This document shows, one piece after another, positions 1-8,729 of a stretch of 64,000 bases of DNA; position 1 is the first letter of the stretch, and every line of letters starts with the position of its first letter. This DNA comes from Methylobacteriaceae bacterium (GTDB taxonomy: Bacteria; Pseudomonadota; Alphaproteobacteria; Rhizobiales; Beijerinckiaceae), in NCBI GenBank assembly GCA_947444195.1, contig CANEZL010000002.1, positions 62,001-126,000 on the forward strand. Direction: 5' to 3'. The notes under the pieces were generated by a model. That model saw only the letters and a list, made by a program, of their open reading frames with translations, was not told where the DNA came from and searched no databases. Position numbers and translations under genes: made by a program.

Positions 1-1
1 A

Positions 2-262
2 GCGGCCGTGACGGTCGCGACGCTGATGAGCGTCGGGACGGCGGACGCGAAGGGGTGCATCAAGGGCGCCATCATCGGCGGCGTGGCCGGGCATTACCTC
101 GCCGAGCGGGGCGTGGTCGGCGCGGTCGCGGGCTGCCTCGCGGGGCGCGCGCTCGCCAAGCGGCGCGCGCAGCGGGAGATCGAGTACGGCTCCCGCGTCC
201 AGCCCCGCGGGGCGGGATACGGGCCCGGGCCGGCCTATCCGCGCCGCGGCTACAGCTACTGA
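2..262 (+). CDS. Small glycine-zipper-like exported protein, 5' end missing
   Basis: The frame is open from the window edge, so the true start is probably upstream; the first in-window candidate is a GTG at 8. The visible 86 residues begin inside what looks like a signal peptide ending near TADA, then a short glycine-rich stretch (GAIIGGVAGHYLAERG, then GAVAGCLAG) of the kind found in small glycine-zipper envelope proteins. The tail is basic and rich in Arg, Tyr, Pro and Gly. The function is not recognisable. A strong hairpin follows the stop. Confident that it is coding, not of its role. Confidence 0.6.
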   Translation, partial: AAVTVATLMSVGTADAKGCIKGAIIGGVAGHYLAERGVVGAVAGCLAGRALAKRRAQREIEYGSRVQPRGAGYGPGPAYPRRGYSY

Positions 263-271
263 ATGAGGATC

Positions 272-296
272 CGGGGGCGCCGCCGCGGCGCCCCCG
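272..296 (+). terminator. GC-rich hairpin after the first gene
   Basis: An 11-bp perfect inverted repeat (CGGGGGCGCCG, loop CCG, then its complement) starts 9 nt after the stop at 262. The following sequence is aacgttt, so the U-tract is weak. It is likely the intrinsic terminator of the small exported protein gene. Confidence 0.6.
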
Positions 297-463
297 AACG
301 TTTCGCGCGTCCCGCGGGGAAGGCGCACCCGTCCGGGACATGCGCACCGATCATCGACAGGATCGATAGCGGATATTCATTCCATCGGTTTGAATGATTG
401 TGCGGCGCACCGCAAATGTCTCCTCGGAACAGGGCATCGCCCCTGACATTCGAGGATCAGACC

Positions 464-682
464 ATGACCGTTCGCACCCTTGCCCGCGCCGCCCTCGTCT
501 GGACGGCCCTCGTCGGCTCCGCCGCCGCCCAGGACCGGATCGACGTGACCCCGACGCTCTACCGGGAGCAGGCCCGCGCCACCGCGGCCGTCCGTCCCGC
601 CTCCGAGCTCACCACGATCCCGCACCTCGTTCCCGCCGCACCGGCGGGCGCCCGGACCGTCGCCACCGTCGTCGCTCGCTGA
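464..682 (+). CDS. Small exported hypothetical protein
   Basis: This 72-residue protein has a clear Sec signal peptide: basic MTVRTLAR, a hydrophobic core and AAAQ, with cleavage likely after Ala22. The mature part is about 50 residues, Ala/Thr/Val-rich and without a recognised domain. The ATG at 464 is preferred to an in-frame ATG at 398 because it places the signal peptide at the N-terminus. It is flanked by non-coding gaps and transcribed alone. Family unknown. Confidence 0.5.
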   Translation: MTVRTLARAALVWTALVGSAAAQDRIDVTPTLYREQARATAAVRPASELTTIPHLVPAAPAGARTVATVVAR

Positions 683-861
683 CGCGTGGCGAGGGCAAGG
701 CGCATGGCGTGGGAGCCGGATCGGCGCATCGCTCACGGACGCGATGTGCCGATCCGCCGGGCCGCAGCCATGCATGCCACGCACGATTGGTACGCGATAT
801 TTGGTATGCCAAAATGGCGCGTGCGATGCGATATCAGGCTCATCGCACCGCACCAACCGGG

Positions 862-1008
862 ATGACACCGATGACCCTCCTCGCTGCACTCGCCCTCCTC
901 CCCGTCGCCGCCGCGGCGAACGTCGCCGTGGTGGTCGCGCTGGCCGGCTACTTCGACGGCGACAAGCAGGCCGCCGGTTTCGCCGGCCCGGTCCCGACCC
1001 TCGCCTGA
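862..1008 (+). CDS. Very small hydrophobic protein
   Basis: A 48-residue frame starting at ATG 862, or three codons later at ATG 871. It has one hydrophobic segment (MTLLAALALLPVAAAANVAV and the valines after it) and a short polar tail. It could be a single-pass membrane peptide or a short secreted peptide. There is no recognisable family and no strong Shine-Dalgarno sequence, so it remains tentative. Confidence 0.3.
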   Translation: MTPMTLLAALALLPVAAAANVAVVVALAGYFDGDKQAAGFAGPVPTLA

Positions 1009-1057
1009 GCCGAAACCCGCCGCCCAGACCCGATCTGGACGCCGTTCAGCCCGCCCG

Positions 1058-1073
1058 GCCCGCCGCGGCGGGC
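1058..1073. terminator. Palindrome in the 1009-1329 gap
   Basis: GCCCGCCGCGGCGGGC is a perfect palindrome followed by ttcct, about 50 nt after the small hydrophobic gene. It might act as a weak terminator. The rest of the 321-base gap to 1329 is GC-rich, and I see no gene, repeat or promoter in it. Confidence 0.3.
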
Positions 1074-1329
1074 TTCCTCGTGGCCGTTCCGCACGGGGCC
1101 GACGGTCCGGCGGCCCGTCGCGGGGGCCTATCGCGATACGGATCTGCTGTTCTCGGCGTCCCGGGAGCGCGGGTGCCGCTGCTCTCGCCCCGAGCCTTCG
1201 CGAGCGGCGTTCCGGAGACAGCGGGCGCCGGCAGGCTGCCTGTCGCGGGCGGCGGGGCGGTTCTGCTGGAGCCTCCGTTTCGACGCGCGCTCCGGCGCCG
1301 AACCGGCATCCACTTCGGCGGAGAGCGCT

Positions 1330-1668
1330 CTACAGGCCGCGGCAGCGGCTCTTGATCGCCGTGCCGAACTCGCGTTCCGAGCCCTGGACCTGGGCGAGGC
1401 GCTCGTTGCGCTCGGAGCCCGACAGGCAGCGGGCGTAGACGCTGGCGACGCGGCGCATGGTGTCCACGTGCCGGCGCCAGATCCGGCAGTTCTTGGCCTC
1501 GTCCCCGTCCGCCTGTTCCAGCTGGTCGATGGCTTGGCGCTGCATGGACTGCGCCACCAGCACGTCGCGCGGACAGGTGCCGTCGGCGCCCGCCTGCGCG
1601 GCGGCGCCGGCCGGGCTCAGGAGGAGCGCGGCGAGGACGAGGGAGCGGCGAACCTGCGGGAGATTCAT
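1330..1668 (-). CDS. Periplasmic hypothetical protein
   Basis: This 112-residue protein begins with a signal peptide (MNLPQVRRSLVLAALLLSP, then AAAQA). The mature part is helical and charged, with three cysteines (one near the mature N-terminus in GTCPRDV, one in KNCRIW, one in ARCLSG and a fourth near the C-terminus in SRCRG), suggesting disulfides in the periplasm. Its ATG overlaps the TGA of ptsN (ATGA), so it is translationally coupled as the last gene of the rpoN-hpf-ptsN run. Function unknown. Confidence 0.6.
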   Translation of the reverse strand: MNLPQVRRSLVLAALLLSPAGAAAQAGADGTCPRDVLVAQSMQRQAIDQLEQADGDEAKNCRIWRRHVDTMRRVASVYARCLSGSERNERLAQVQGSEREFGTAIKSRCRGL

Positions 1669-2132
1669 GCCGCCTGCGAGGCCGAGGTGCGGGTCAGGAG
1701 GGCGTAGAGGGCGCTGGCGTCCCGGGCGGTGCGGACGCGCTCCAGGATGCCGGGCTCGCGCAGCACGCGGGCCACCTGGGCCAGCGCCTTGAGATGGTCG
1801 GCGCCCGCCCCCTCGGGCGCGAGCAGCAGGAAGGCGATGTCGACGGGGTGCCCGTCCAGCGCCTCGAAATCCACCGGCTTGTCCAGGCGGGCCACGAGGC
1901 CGAACAGCCGGTCGAAGCCCGGCAGCTTCCCGTGCGGGATCGCCACCCCGTCGCCGATGCCGGTGGAGCCCAGGCGCTCGCGCTGGACCAGGGTCTCGAG
2001 CACCGCGCGCTCGTCGAGGCCCGGCAGCCGGCGGACGGCCTGGGCGCTCAGTTCCTGCAGCACCTGCTTCTTGGTCCGCGCGCGCAAGGACGGCACCACG
2101 GAATCCGGATCGAGGAATTCCAGGATTGGCAT
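1665..2132 (-). CDS. ptsN: PTS IIA-like nitrogen regulatory protein PtsN (EIIA-Ntr)
   Basis: EIIA-Ntr is the terminal phosphate acceptor of the nitrogen PTS (EI-Ntr, NPr) and regulates potassium, carbon and nitrogen responses by protein-protein contact. The 155-residue protein has the family's normal length. The phosphorylated histidine is His67 in VAIPHGK, preceded by the usual RERLGSTGIGDG. The start is ATG 2132; upstream in-frame codons lack family-like sequence. It lies downstream of rpoN and hpf, the order conserved in proteobacteria, which ties it to sigma-54 physiology. Confidence 0.93.
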   Translation of the reverse strand: MPILEFLDPDSVVPSLRARTKKQVLQELSAQAVRRLPGLDERAVLETLVQRERLGSTGIGDGVAIPHGKLPGFDRLFGLVARLDKPVDFEALDGHPVDIAFLLLAPEGAGADHLKALAQVARVLREPGILERVRTARDASALYALLTRTSASQAA

Positions 2133-2270
2133 GGGAGGACCGTCGCCCCTTCGGCCGGGTTCGGCGGCGAACCCGAGCAAGCGCCACGAGGGGCCATCGC
2201 CGCATTGCGCATGGACGGCCCCCGATCGTCAATCGCCGGTCCCGGTCGGCGGTTTCCCTGTCCCCCGGCC

Positions 2271-2864
2271 TCAGGCCGCCTCGGGGGGGTCGACCCAGCC
2301 GATCGCTCCGTCGCTGCGCCGATATACGACGTTGATGCGCCCCGTGCCAGCGTGAACGAAGACGACCACCGGCGCGCCCGTGAGGTCGAGGGCGGTCACG
2401 GCCTCGCTCACCGAGTGGCGCTTGAGGGTCCGGGTGCTCTCGGCGACGATGGGCGGGTGGGAGGCCTCCTCCGCGGCCTCCGCATCGGGCTCGTCCTCCT
2501 CCGGCGCGGCGAGCACCGCGTAGGCCGCCTCGATGGCGCCGTTGGTCTGCGCGGCGGCGTGGTCCTTGAGCCGGTGCTTGTAGCGGCGCAGGCGCTTCTC
2601 CAGCCGGTCCGCCGTCTGCTCGAAGCTCGCCCGCGGGTCGTGGGCGGACGCCGTCGCCTCGATGGTCAGGCCGGAGACGAGGTGGATGACGCAATCCGTC
2701 CGGTAGGCCGTGCCGTCGCGCCGCAGGGTGACGTGGCCGTTGCAGGTGTTGCTCATGTGACTGTCGAGGTACTTCGTGAGCGTCGCCGCCATCCGATCCT
2801 CCACGCGGCTCCGCAGAGCCTCCCCGAGGTCCAGGCCGTGGCCCGTGACGCGCAAACCCCCCAT
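2271..2864 (-). CDS. hpf: Ribosome hibernation promoting factor, long form (HPF/RaiA)
   Basis: This is a 197-residue long-type HPF. The N-terminal beta-alpha-beta domain (about 1-105) binds the 30S decoding region. A linker rich in Ala/Glu follows, then a C-terminal domain (about 140-197, with VVVFVHAGTGRINVVYRR) that mediates 100S ribosome dimer formation in long HPFs. ATG 2864 is chosen because GGAGGA sits a few bases upstream; an in-frame start at 2882 would place that site inside the gene. The rpoN-hpf-ptsN order is classical. Confidence 0.92.
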   Translation of the reverse strand: MGGLRVTGHGLDLGEALRSRVEDRMAATLTKYLDSHMSNTCNGHVTLRRDGTAYRTDCVIHLVSGLTIEATASAHDPRASFEQTADRLEKRLRRYKHRLKDHAAAQTNGAIEAAYAVLAAPEEDEPDAEAAEEASHPPIVAESTRTLKRHSVSEAVTALDLTGAPVVVFVHAGTGRINVVYRRSDGAIGWVDPPEAA

Positions 2865-2966
2865 AATTCCTCCGGCTGTCACACTTCGTTGGCGAAGAGT
2901 TAAGGAGCCGGGCTCGCGGAAGTCAACGGAGTCCGGCCGGGGGCGGAGACGGCACGTCCATCGATC

Positions 2967-4502
2967 TCAGCGCGCCGACGCCGCGCCGACCCCCGCGCCG
3001 CCCTGCCCGTAGCGGGCGCGGCGGCGCTCGATCGAGGAGGGGATGCGCAGGGATTCGCGGTACTTCGCCACCGTGCGCCGGGCGATGTCGACGCCCTCGC
3101 TGCGCAGCTTCTGCACCAGGGCGTCGTCGGAGAGCACGTCGTCCTGCGTCTCGCCGTCGACGAGCTGCTTGATGCGGTAGCGCACGGCCTCGGAGGAATG
3201 GGCGGCGGCGCCCGCGGCGCCGGGAATCGCGGCGGTGAAGAAGTACTTCATCTCCAGCGTGCCCCGGCTCGTGCCGATGGCCTTGTTGGAGGTGACCCGC
3301 GAGACGGTGGATTCGTGCATGCCGATGGCCTCGGCCACCGTCTTCAGGTTGAGGGGGCGCAGATGCGCCACCCCGTGCATGAAGAAACCGTCCTGCTGGC
3401 GCACGATCTCGGTGGCGACCTTCAGGATGGTGCGCGCCCGCTGCTCCAGGCTGCGGGTCAGCCAGTTCGCCGTCTGCAGGCAGTCCGAGAGGAAGGCCTT
3501 GTCGGTCTCGGGCGCCCCGCGCGCGACCCGGGCGTAGTAGCTCTGGTTGACCAGCACCCGCGGCAGGGTCTCGCTGTTGAGTTCCACCAGCCAGGAGCCG
3601 TCGGGGGCCGCGCGCACGAACACGTCGGGGACCAGCACCTCGACGGCGCTGCCGCCGAAGGCGCGGCCGGGCTTCGGCTCCAGCCGCCGGATCTCGGCGA
3701 GCATCTCCACGAGATCCTCGTCGTCCACGCCGCAGAGGCGGCGCAGGGCCGCGAGGTCGCGCTTGGCCACGAGGTCGAGGCGCGAGACCAGGGCCTGCAT
3801 CGCCGGATCGAAGCGGTCCTGCTCGCGCAGCTGGATCGCGAGGCACTCGGCGAGGTCGCGGGCGGCGACGCCGGGGGGATCGAAGCCCTGGACCAGCCGC
3901 AGGACGCCCGCGACCCGGTCGAGGGAGGCGCCGAGCCGCTCGGCCACGGCCTCCAGGTCCTCGCGCAGGTAGCCGGCATCGTCCACCGCGTCGATCAGGA
4001 AGCCGCCGATCAGCCGGTCGACGGGATCGCGGGTCGCGAGTTCGAGCTGGGCGGCGAGGTGCTCGCGCAGGGAGGTTTCGGCGGTGAGGGTGGCCTCGAA
4101 ATCCGGGGCCTCCCCCTCGAAGCTGCCGCCGGTATTGCCGTAGGGGGCCGGCGTCAGGGCGAGCATGTCGCCGCCCGGCTCCTCCGCCCGCGCCTGGACC
4201 GGCGCGTCGTCGGGAAAGACGTTCTCGAGGCGGGTCTCGAAGCCGGTATCGATCTCGCCGCGGGCCGGGTCGAGCTCGGCCTCCGCGCTCCAGGCCTCCT
4301 CGCGCGGCTCCGGTGCCTCGGCGGCCGCCTCCGGCGCCGGCCCCTCGGCCCGCTCCAGCAGCGGGTTGCGCTCGAGCTCCGCCTCCACGTAGGCCGCGAG
4401 ATCGAGCTGCGAGAACTGGAGCAGCTTGATCGCCTGGAGAAGCTGCGGCGTCATCACCAGGGCCTGGCCCTGGCGCATCTCCAGCCTCTGCAGCAGACTC
4501 AT
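2967..4502 (-). CDS. rpoN: RNA polymerase sigma-54 factor RpoN
   Basis: Sigma-54 directs RNA polymerase to -24/-12 promoters that need an enhancer-binding ATPase. The 511-residue protein has region I at the N-terminus (LLQRLEMRQGQALVMTPQLL, Gln/Leu-rich), an acidic linker (about 45-150), the core-binding domain, a helix-turn-helix (TVAEAIGMHESTVSRVTSN) and the invariant RpoN box ARRTVAKYRE near the C-terminus. ATG 4502 places region I at the protein start. A 216-base gap separates it from lptB and probably holds its own promoter. Confidence 0.97.
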   Translation of the reverse strand: MSLLQRLEMRQGQALVMTPQLLQAIKLLQFSQLDLAAYVEAELERNPLLERAEGPAPEAAAEAPEPREEAWSAEAELDPARGEIDTGFETRLENVFPDDAPVQARAEEPGGDMLALTPAPYGNTGGSFEGEAPDFEATLTAETSLREHLAAQLELATRDPVDRLIGGFLIDAVDDAGYLREDLEAVAERLGASLDRVAGVLRLVQGFDPPGVAARDLAECLAIQLREQDRFDPAMQALVSRLDLVAKRDLAALRRLCGVDDEDLVEMLAEIRRLEPKPGRAFGGSAVEVLVPDVFVRAAPDGSWLVELNSETLPRVLVNQSYYARVARGAPETDKAFLSDCLQTANWLTRSLEQRARTILKVATEIVRQQDGFFMHGVAHLRPLNLKTVAEAIGMHESTVSRVTSNKAIGTSRGTLEMKYFFTAAIPGAAGAAAHSSEAVRYRIKQLVDGETQDDVLSDDALVQKLRSEGVDIARRTVAKYRESLRIPSSIERRRARYGQGGAGVGAASAR

Positions 4503-4718
4503 GGATCCCCTGCCTCTACGCACGCGGCTCGGCCGAACCCCCTCGGAATGGCCGGCACGATTCTTGCTTGTCTAGCGCTTCAGCTTTAGCCCCTTCCCGG
4601 CCTTCCGTCAAAGCGTGCGGTTCGACGAGCGGTCCGCGGGCGGCCGGCATCCCCGACTCTCGGGCAGCATCATTTAAGGAAGGTTTGCGCGCAAGCCGCG
4701 TCCGACGCGGCGGGCCCC

Positions 4719-5549
4719 TCAGAGCCGGAAGTCCTCGCCGAGATAGAGGCGGCGCGCCTCGGGGTTCGCCACGATCTCCTCCGGCGTCCCCTCGGTGAGG
4801 ATGCGGCCGGAATGGGCGATGTAGGCCCGGTCGATGAGGCCGAGGGTCTCACGCACGTTGTGGTCGGTGATGAGCACGCCGAGGCCGCGCTGCTTCAGGT
4901 GCTTCACGAGGTCCTGGATGTCGCCCACCGCGATCGGGTCGATGCCGGCGAAGGGCTCGTCGAGGAGCATGAAGGTGGGCGAGGAGGCGAGCGCCCGGGC
5001 GATCTCGCAGCGCCGCCGCTCGCCGCCGGACAGCGCGATGGAGGGCGACTTGCGCAGCCGCGCGATATCGAACTCCTCCAGCAGGGATTCGAGCTTGCGC
5101 GCCCGCTCCTTGCGGTCGGGCTCGGCCACCTCCAGCACCGCGCGGATGTTGTCCTCCACGGTGAGCCCGCGGAAGATCGAGGCCTCCTGCGGCAGGTAGC
5201 CGATGCCGAGGCGGGCCCGCTGGTACATGGGCAGCTGCGTGATCGGCAGGCCGTCGAGGCTGATCTGGCCGCGGTCGGCCGCCACGAGGCCGGTGATCAT
5301 GTAGAAGATCGTGGTCTTGCCAGCCCCGTTCGGCCCGAGCAGGCCGACCGCCTCGCCGGTGCGCACCACGAGGCCGGCCTCGTGCACCACCGTGCGGGCG
5401 CCGTAGCTCTTGCGCAGGCCGCGCACGGAGAGGATGCCGGGGCCGCCCTCCGGATCGAAGCCCGCCGCGGTCGCGCTCCCGCGCCCGAGCAGGCGCCCGA
5501 ACAGGGAGGGACGCCGCGCCGGCGCCGCGGGGCCCGGATCGAACGACAC
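4719..5549 (-). CDS. lptB: LPS export ABC transporter ATPase LptB
   Basis: This cytoplasmic ATPase powers the LptB2FG complex that extracts LPS from the inner membrane. Visible motifs are Walker A GPNGAGKTT, signature LSGGERRR, Walker B FMLLDEPFAGID and switch histidine ITDHNV. At 276 residues it is about 35 longer than Escherichia coli LptB because of a Pro/Gly/Arg-rich N-terminal extension before GILSVRGL. GTG 5549 is chosen since GAGCGAGG precedes it; a TTG at 5561 overlapping the lptA stop is the alternative. It lies directly downstream of lptA and lptC. Confidence 0.92.
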   Translation of the reverse strand: MSFDPGPAAPARRPSLFGRLLGRGSATAAGFDPEGGPGILSVRGLRKSYGARTVVHEAGLVVRTGEAVGLLGPNGAGKTTIFYMITGLVAADRGQISLDGLPITQLPMYQRARLGIGYLPQEASIFRGLTVEDNIRAVLEVAEPDRKERARKLESLLEEFDIARLRKSPSIALSGGERRRCEIARALASSPTFMLLDEPFAGIDPIAVGDIQDLVKHLKQRGLGVLITDHNVRETLGLIDRAYIAHSGRILTEGTPEEIVANPEARRLYLGEDFRL

Positions 5550-5557
5550 GGCCTCGC

Positions 5558-6292
5558 TCAATTGGCCTGGGCCCGCGTCCGGCCCGGCTCGGCATCGGCC
5601 GGCTTCTCGCCGGGCTTGCCCTCGCGACCGCGCGCCAGGGCGGGCGGCGTCGGGCAGCCGCCCTTGGCGCCGCCCTTCGCCTCGGCCTTCTCGCCCGGCA
5701 CGAACATCGCCGAGACGCGCCCGCCCGCCACGGGGTCCATGTTCGCGCGGCCGGTATTCATGTCGTAGACGAGGCGCTGGCCGCGGGTGACGTTCTGGCA
5801 CTGGCTCAGCACGACGTTGCCGGTGAGCACGATGCGCTTGGCCGCCTGGTCGAAGACCGCGCTGTCGCCGGTGGCGACCTGATCCTTCTGCACCACCGTG
5901 ACGGGTCCGGCGCACTCGACCTTCTGGATGCCGTTCTCGGGCCGCGCCTCCGCGGGCTTCGCTTCCGCCGGCTTGGCCTCGGCGGATCTGGCATCGCCCG
6001 CCTTGTCGCCGTCCTTCTCCTTGCCGCGCTTGTAGTGCACGGTCATGGTCGAGCAGCGGATGGTGCTGTCCCCCTGCACGGCGACCACGTTGCCGGCAAA
6101 GACCGCCTTGTTCTCGCGGTCGAACACGTCGAGCCGGTCGGCGTCGATCTTGATCGGGTCCTTGCCGCCGCCCATGGAGCCGAAGGGGCTGCCCTCCTTC
6201 GGCGCGGCGAGGGCCGGCGCCACGAGGGCCGGCATCGCGAGGGCGGAGGCCGCGCAGAGGAGCGCGGCGGCGAGGCGGCCGGGGGCCCTCAC
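5558..6292 (-). CDS. lptA: LPS transport periplasmic protein LptA
   Basis: LptA forms the periplasmic bridge that carries LPS from LptC to LptD. The 244-residue protein has a signal peptide (about 1-29, ending ALAAP) and an OstA-like beta-jellyroll core with IKIDADRLDVFDRENKAVF and GNVVAVQGD. The core is interrupted at about 95-115 by an Ala/Glu/Lys/Pro repeat (AEAKPAEAKPAEARPE). It also has a charged C-terminal tail longer than in enteric LptA. The start is GTG, overlapping the lptC stop (GTGA), so the two are coupled. Confidence 0.9.
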   Translation of the reverse strand: MRAPGRLAAALLCAASALAMPALVAPALAAPKEGSPFGSMGGGKDPIKIDADRLDVFDRENKAVFAGNVVAVQGDSTIRCSTMTVHYKRGKEKDGDKAGDARSAEAKPAEAKPAEARPENGIQKVECAGPVTVVQKDQVATGDSAVFDQAAKRIVLTGNVVLSQCQNVTRGQRLVYDMNTGRANMDPVAGGRVSAMFVPGEKAEAKGGAKGGCPTPPALARGREGKPGEKPADAEPGRTRAQAN

Positions 6293-7053
6293 CGCTGGCC
6301 GTCCTGCGGCTCGGCCGCGGAGGTGAGGATGCGCAGCCCGTGCGTGTCGACGGTGGGGCCCGCCTCGTCGGCCTTGCGGCGCGGCGTCTCCGGCTTGTCG
6401 GCGCCGCTGAAGCTCGCGTGCACGTTGCCGACGAAGGAGATCACGCGGCCGTTCTCGACCACCTCCAGCCCGTCGGCGACCACCGACCCGTTCGGCACGG
6501 TGACGGTCACCGGCTCCTTCGAGCTGACGCTGCCGGCCTTGAAGTTCACGGCCGCCGACTTGAGGCGCGCCTCCTCGCCCTTGTCGGTCCAGATCCGGAT
6601 GTCCTGATCGAGGTCGAGGCTCTCGCGGGCGGTGTCGAACAGGCCGCGCGCCGCCTCCAGGCGGGCGAGGCCGCCCCGGTCGTCGGTGGCGATGTGGCCG
6701 CGCATGGTCTCGAGCTCGATGAGGCTCGGCTTGCGCATGTCCTGCAGCGCGGCGCTCGCGGTGACCTCGTAGCCGCGCTCGCCCTTGCGGAACCCCGACA
6801 GGCGCGGGTTGTCCATGCGGACCTTGGTGCCGGCAAGCGTCACCGGGCCGACGCTGACGTCGGGCAGCGCGGCGCCGAAGGGATTGAGCACGCGGACGGC
6901 CACCGCGATCACCGCGCCGCCGGCGAGCCAGGGGATGAGGCGCCGGAGCTTGCGCACGCGGGCGCTGTGCCGGTGGGCCCTGGCATGCGCGCGCACCCGC
7001 CGCGCGTTCCCGCCGGCGGGGCCGTCCGTCCCGATCGCGTCGACCACCTGCAT
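6289..7053 (-). CDS. lptC: LPS export protein LptC
   Basis: LptC is a bitopic inner-membrane protein that receives LPS from LptB2FG and hands it to LptA. It shows an Arg/His-rich cytoplasmic N-terminus, one membrane segment (LIPWLAGGAVIAVAVRVL) and a periplasmic jellyroll containing GRVISFVGNVHASFSG. The start is uncertain: ATG 7053 gives 254 residues, while in-frame ATGs at 7086 and 7152 would lengthen the basic leader. It is the first gene of the lptC-lptA-lptB unit. Confidence 0.85.
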   Translation of the reverse strand: MQVVDAIGTDGPAGGNARRVRAHARAHRHSARVRKLRRLIPWLAGGAVIAVAVRVLNPFGAALPDVSVGPVTLAGTKVRMDNPRLSGFRKGERGYEVTASAALQDMRKPSLIELETMRGHIATDDRGGLARLEAARGLFDTARESLDLDQDIRIWTDKGEEARLKSAAVNFKAGSVSSKEPVTVTVPNGSVVADGLEVVENGRVISFVGNVHASFSGADKPETPRRKADEAGPTVDTHGLRILTSAAEPQDGQR

Positions 7054-7251
7054 GACATGTCCGAGCGGCGCGGCCTTGCGGCGCATGCCCGCGAGAGAGG
7101 GCAGAGAGGAATTGTCCGGATGCGCCCGGGCGATGGCGAAGTTATGGCCCAAACTTATCGCCCAAGTGTTTCCGAATCTTCAACCATCAGCTGTGACGGC
7201 GCCGGGGCCTCGGCGGCGTGCGCCTCCGCACGCGGCGCGCGCGTCCGGCCC

Positions 7252-7875
7252 TCAGCTATGGGCGAAGATGTCGGTCTCCGGCCAGCCGTCGAGGTCGAGC
7301 CGGGCCCGGGCCGGCAGGAAGGCGAAGCAGGCCTGCGCGAGGTCGGTCCGGCCCTCGCGGGCGAGCATGGCGTCGAGGCGCCCGCGGGCCGCGTGCAGGT
7401 GCAGAACGTCGGAGGCCGCGTACTCGATCTGGGCCTGGCTCAGGGCCTCGGCCCCCCAATCCGAGGATTGCTGCTGCTTCGAGAGATCGACGCCCACGAG
7501 TTCGCGGACCACGTCCTTCAGCCCGTGCCGGTCGGTGTAGGTGCGCGCGAGCTTCGAGGCGATCTTCGTGCAGTAGACGGGCGCGGGCATCACGCCGAGA
7601 TAGCGCTGGAGCACCGCCAGATCGAAGCGGGCGAAATGGAAGATCTTCAGCACGTCCGGATCGGCGAGCACCCGCTTGAGGACGACGGGCTCGGGACCGG
7701 CCACCGGGATCTGCACCACGTCGGCGCTGCCGTCCCCGGTGGAGATCTGCACCACGCAGAGCCGGTCCCGGTGGGGGTTCAGGCCGAGCGTCTCCGTGTC
7801 GATGGCGATGGCCGGGCCGGGCGCGTAATCCTCGGGCAGGTCGCCCCGGTGCAGGCGGACGGTCGGGCTCGGCAT
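7252..7875 (-). CDS. rnd: Ribonuclease D family 3'-5' exonuclease (short form)
   Basis: This is a DEDDy-type 3'-5' exoribonuclease that trims RNA 3' ends. The three exonuclease motifs are clear: AIDTETLGL (Exo I), FHFARFDLAVL (Exo II) and YAASDVLHLH (Exo III, Tyr and Asp). At 207 residues it contains only the nuclease domain; the HRDC domains of the roughly 375-residue E. coli RNase D are absent, as is usual for the short alphaproteobacterial form. The start is ATG 7875. The 376 bases upstream are non-coding. Confidence 0.9.
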   Translation of the reverse strand: MPSPTVRLHRGDLPEDYAPGPAIAIDTETLGLNPHRDRLCVVQISTGDGSADVVQIPVAGPEPVVLKRVLADPDVLKIFHFARFDLAVLQRYLGVMPAPVYCTKIASKLARTYTDRHGLKDVVRELVGVDLSKQQQSSDWGAEALSQAQIEYAASDVLHLHAARGRLDAMLAREGRTDLAQACFAFLPARARLDLDGWPETDIFAHS

Positions 7876-8096
7876 CGGGGCGTCTTTTCGGCAGGTGCTT
7901 GCGGGCGCGGGATATTTTGCCGGTAGCACCGGGCCCGGGCGGGGACAAGGTCGATCGAGTGGGCCGGCTTCCCACCGCCATCCGTGCCGACTGCTCAGAG
8001 CCGAACTGCGGAGACCTCCAGGCCGCCCGCGGAGGACGGCGGTATCGGCCGGGCCCGTGTTCCTCCGAGGGCCTGTTCGAGGTTTTTTCCGAAACT

Positions 8097-8209
8097 CGCC
8101 CTCATCCTGAGGTGCCGCGTCAGCGGCCTCGAAGGGGGCCTCCAGAAGGCGTAGCGATGCCCGGAGGGCTCCTTCGAGGCCGCCGCTCCGGCAACCCAGG
8201 ATGAGGGCG
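8097..8209. repeat. Palindromic intergenic repeat, copy A
   Basis: A 113-bp element bounded by a perfect 12-bp inverted repeat (CGCCCTCATCCT at 8097-8108 and AGGATGAGGGCG at 8198-8209). A second inner pair is CGGCCTCGAAGG near 8124 and CCTTCGAGGCCG near 8171. Bases 8101-8135 recur as an exact 35-bp inverted copy at 8880-8914. The rest of the 7876-8422 gap shows nothing else I can name. Confidence 0.85.
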
Positions 8210-8422
8210 AGGCTGGAACAGGGCCGATCAAGCGGAAGGATTGAGAATTTCAGCGGGCTCTGAGACGGGAAGCCGTGAAACGCATCGGGGCATGGATCGA
8301 ATATCCTCCAGCGCTTGACGAGCGTCACGATACGCCTGCGCCTTGGGGGCCCGCGACAGGATGGCAAGAATTCGTCAGCGGCGTCGATTTCAAGCGAATG
8401 ACCGCCTCCACCGGGGACCTTC

Positions 8423-8716
8423 GTGAGCGCCTTCGTCTATATTCTGCGCTGCGCCGACGGCAGCTACTATGTCGGTTCCGCCCGAGGCGAGAGCCTTGAG
8501 AGGCGTATGGGGGAACATCAGGCAGGCACCTTTGCCGGCTATACCAGCCGCCGACGGCCTGTGACCCTGGTCTATGCGGAGCAGTTTCTCCAGATCACGG
8601 ACGCGATCGCGATGGAGCGGCGCATCGAAGGCTGGAGCCGTGCCAAGAAGGAAGCCCTCATCCGCGGTGATTGGGACGCACTGACCCGACTCGCAAAACG
8701 CCCGGGATCGCAATGA
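8423..8716 (+). CDS. GIY-YIG nuclease family protein (COG2827/UPF0213-like)
   Basis: This 97-residue protein is almost entirely a GIY-YIG endonuclease domain: FVYILRC, then SYYVGSA (the variant GIY and YIG strands), LERRMGEH with the catalytic-type Arg, and AMERRIEGWSRAKKEALI. The standalone form is common, but its physiological substrate is poorly known. The start is GTG 8423, where the family sequence begins. The gene is bracketed by related palindromic repeats at 8097-8209 and 8730-8918, which is unusual and may link the enzyme to them. Confidence 0.9.
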   Translation: MSAFVYILRCADGSYYVGSARGESLERRMGEHQAGTFAGYTSRRRPVTLVYAEQFLQITDAIAMERRIEGWSRAKKEALIRGDWDALTRLAKRPGSQ

Positions 8717-8729
8717 ATGTCCGATACGC

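Noticed and set aside
394-1355. Long plus-strand frames covering 394-1008 and 744-1355
   Set aside because: They run through gaps and opposite genes with Arg/Pro/His-rich sequence typical of non-coding frames in GC-rich DNA. Only the C-terminal end of the first gives a plausible short protein, listed at 862-1008.
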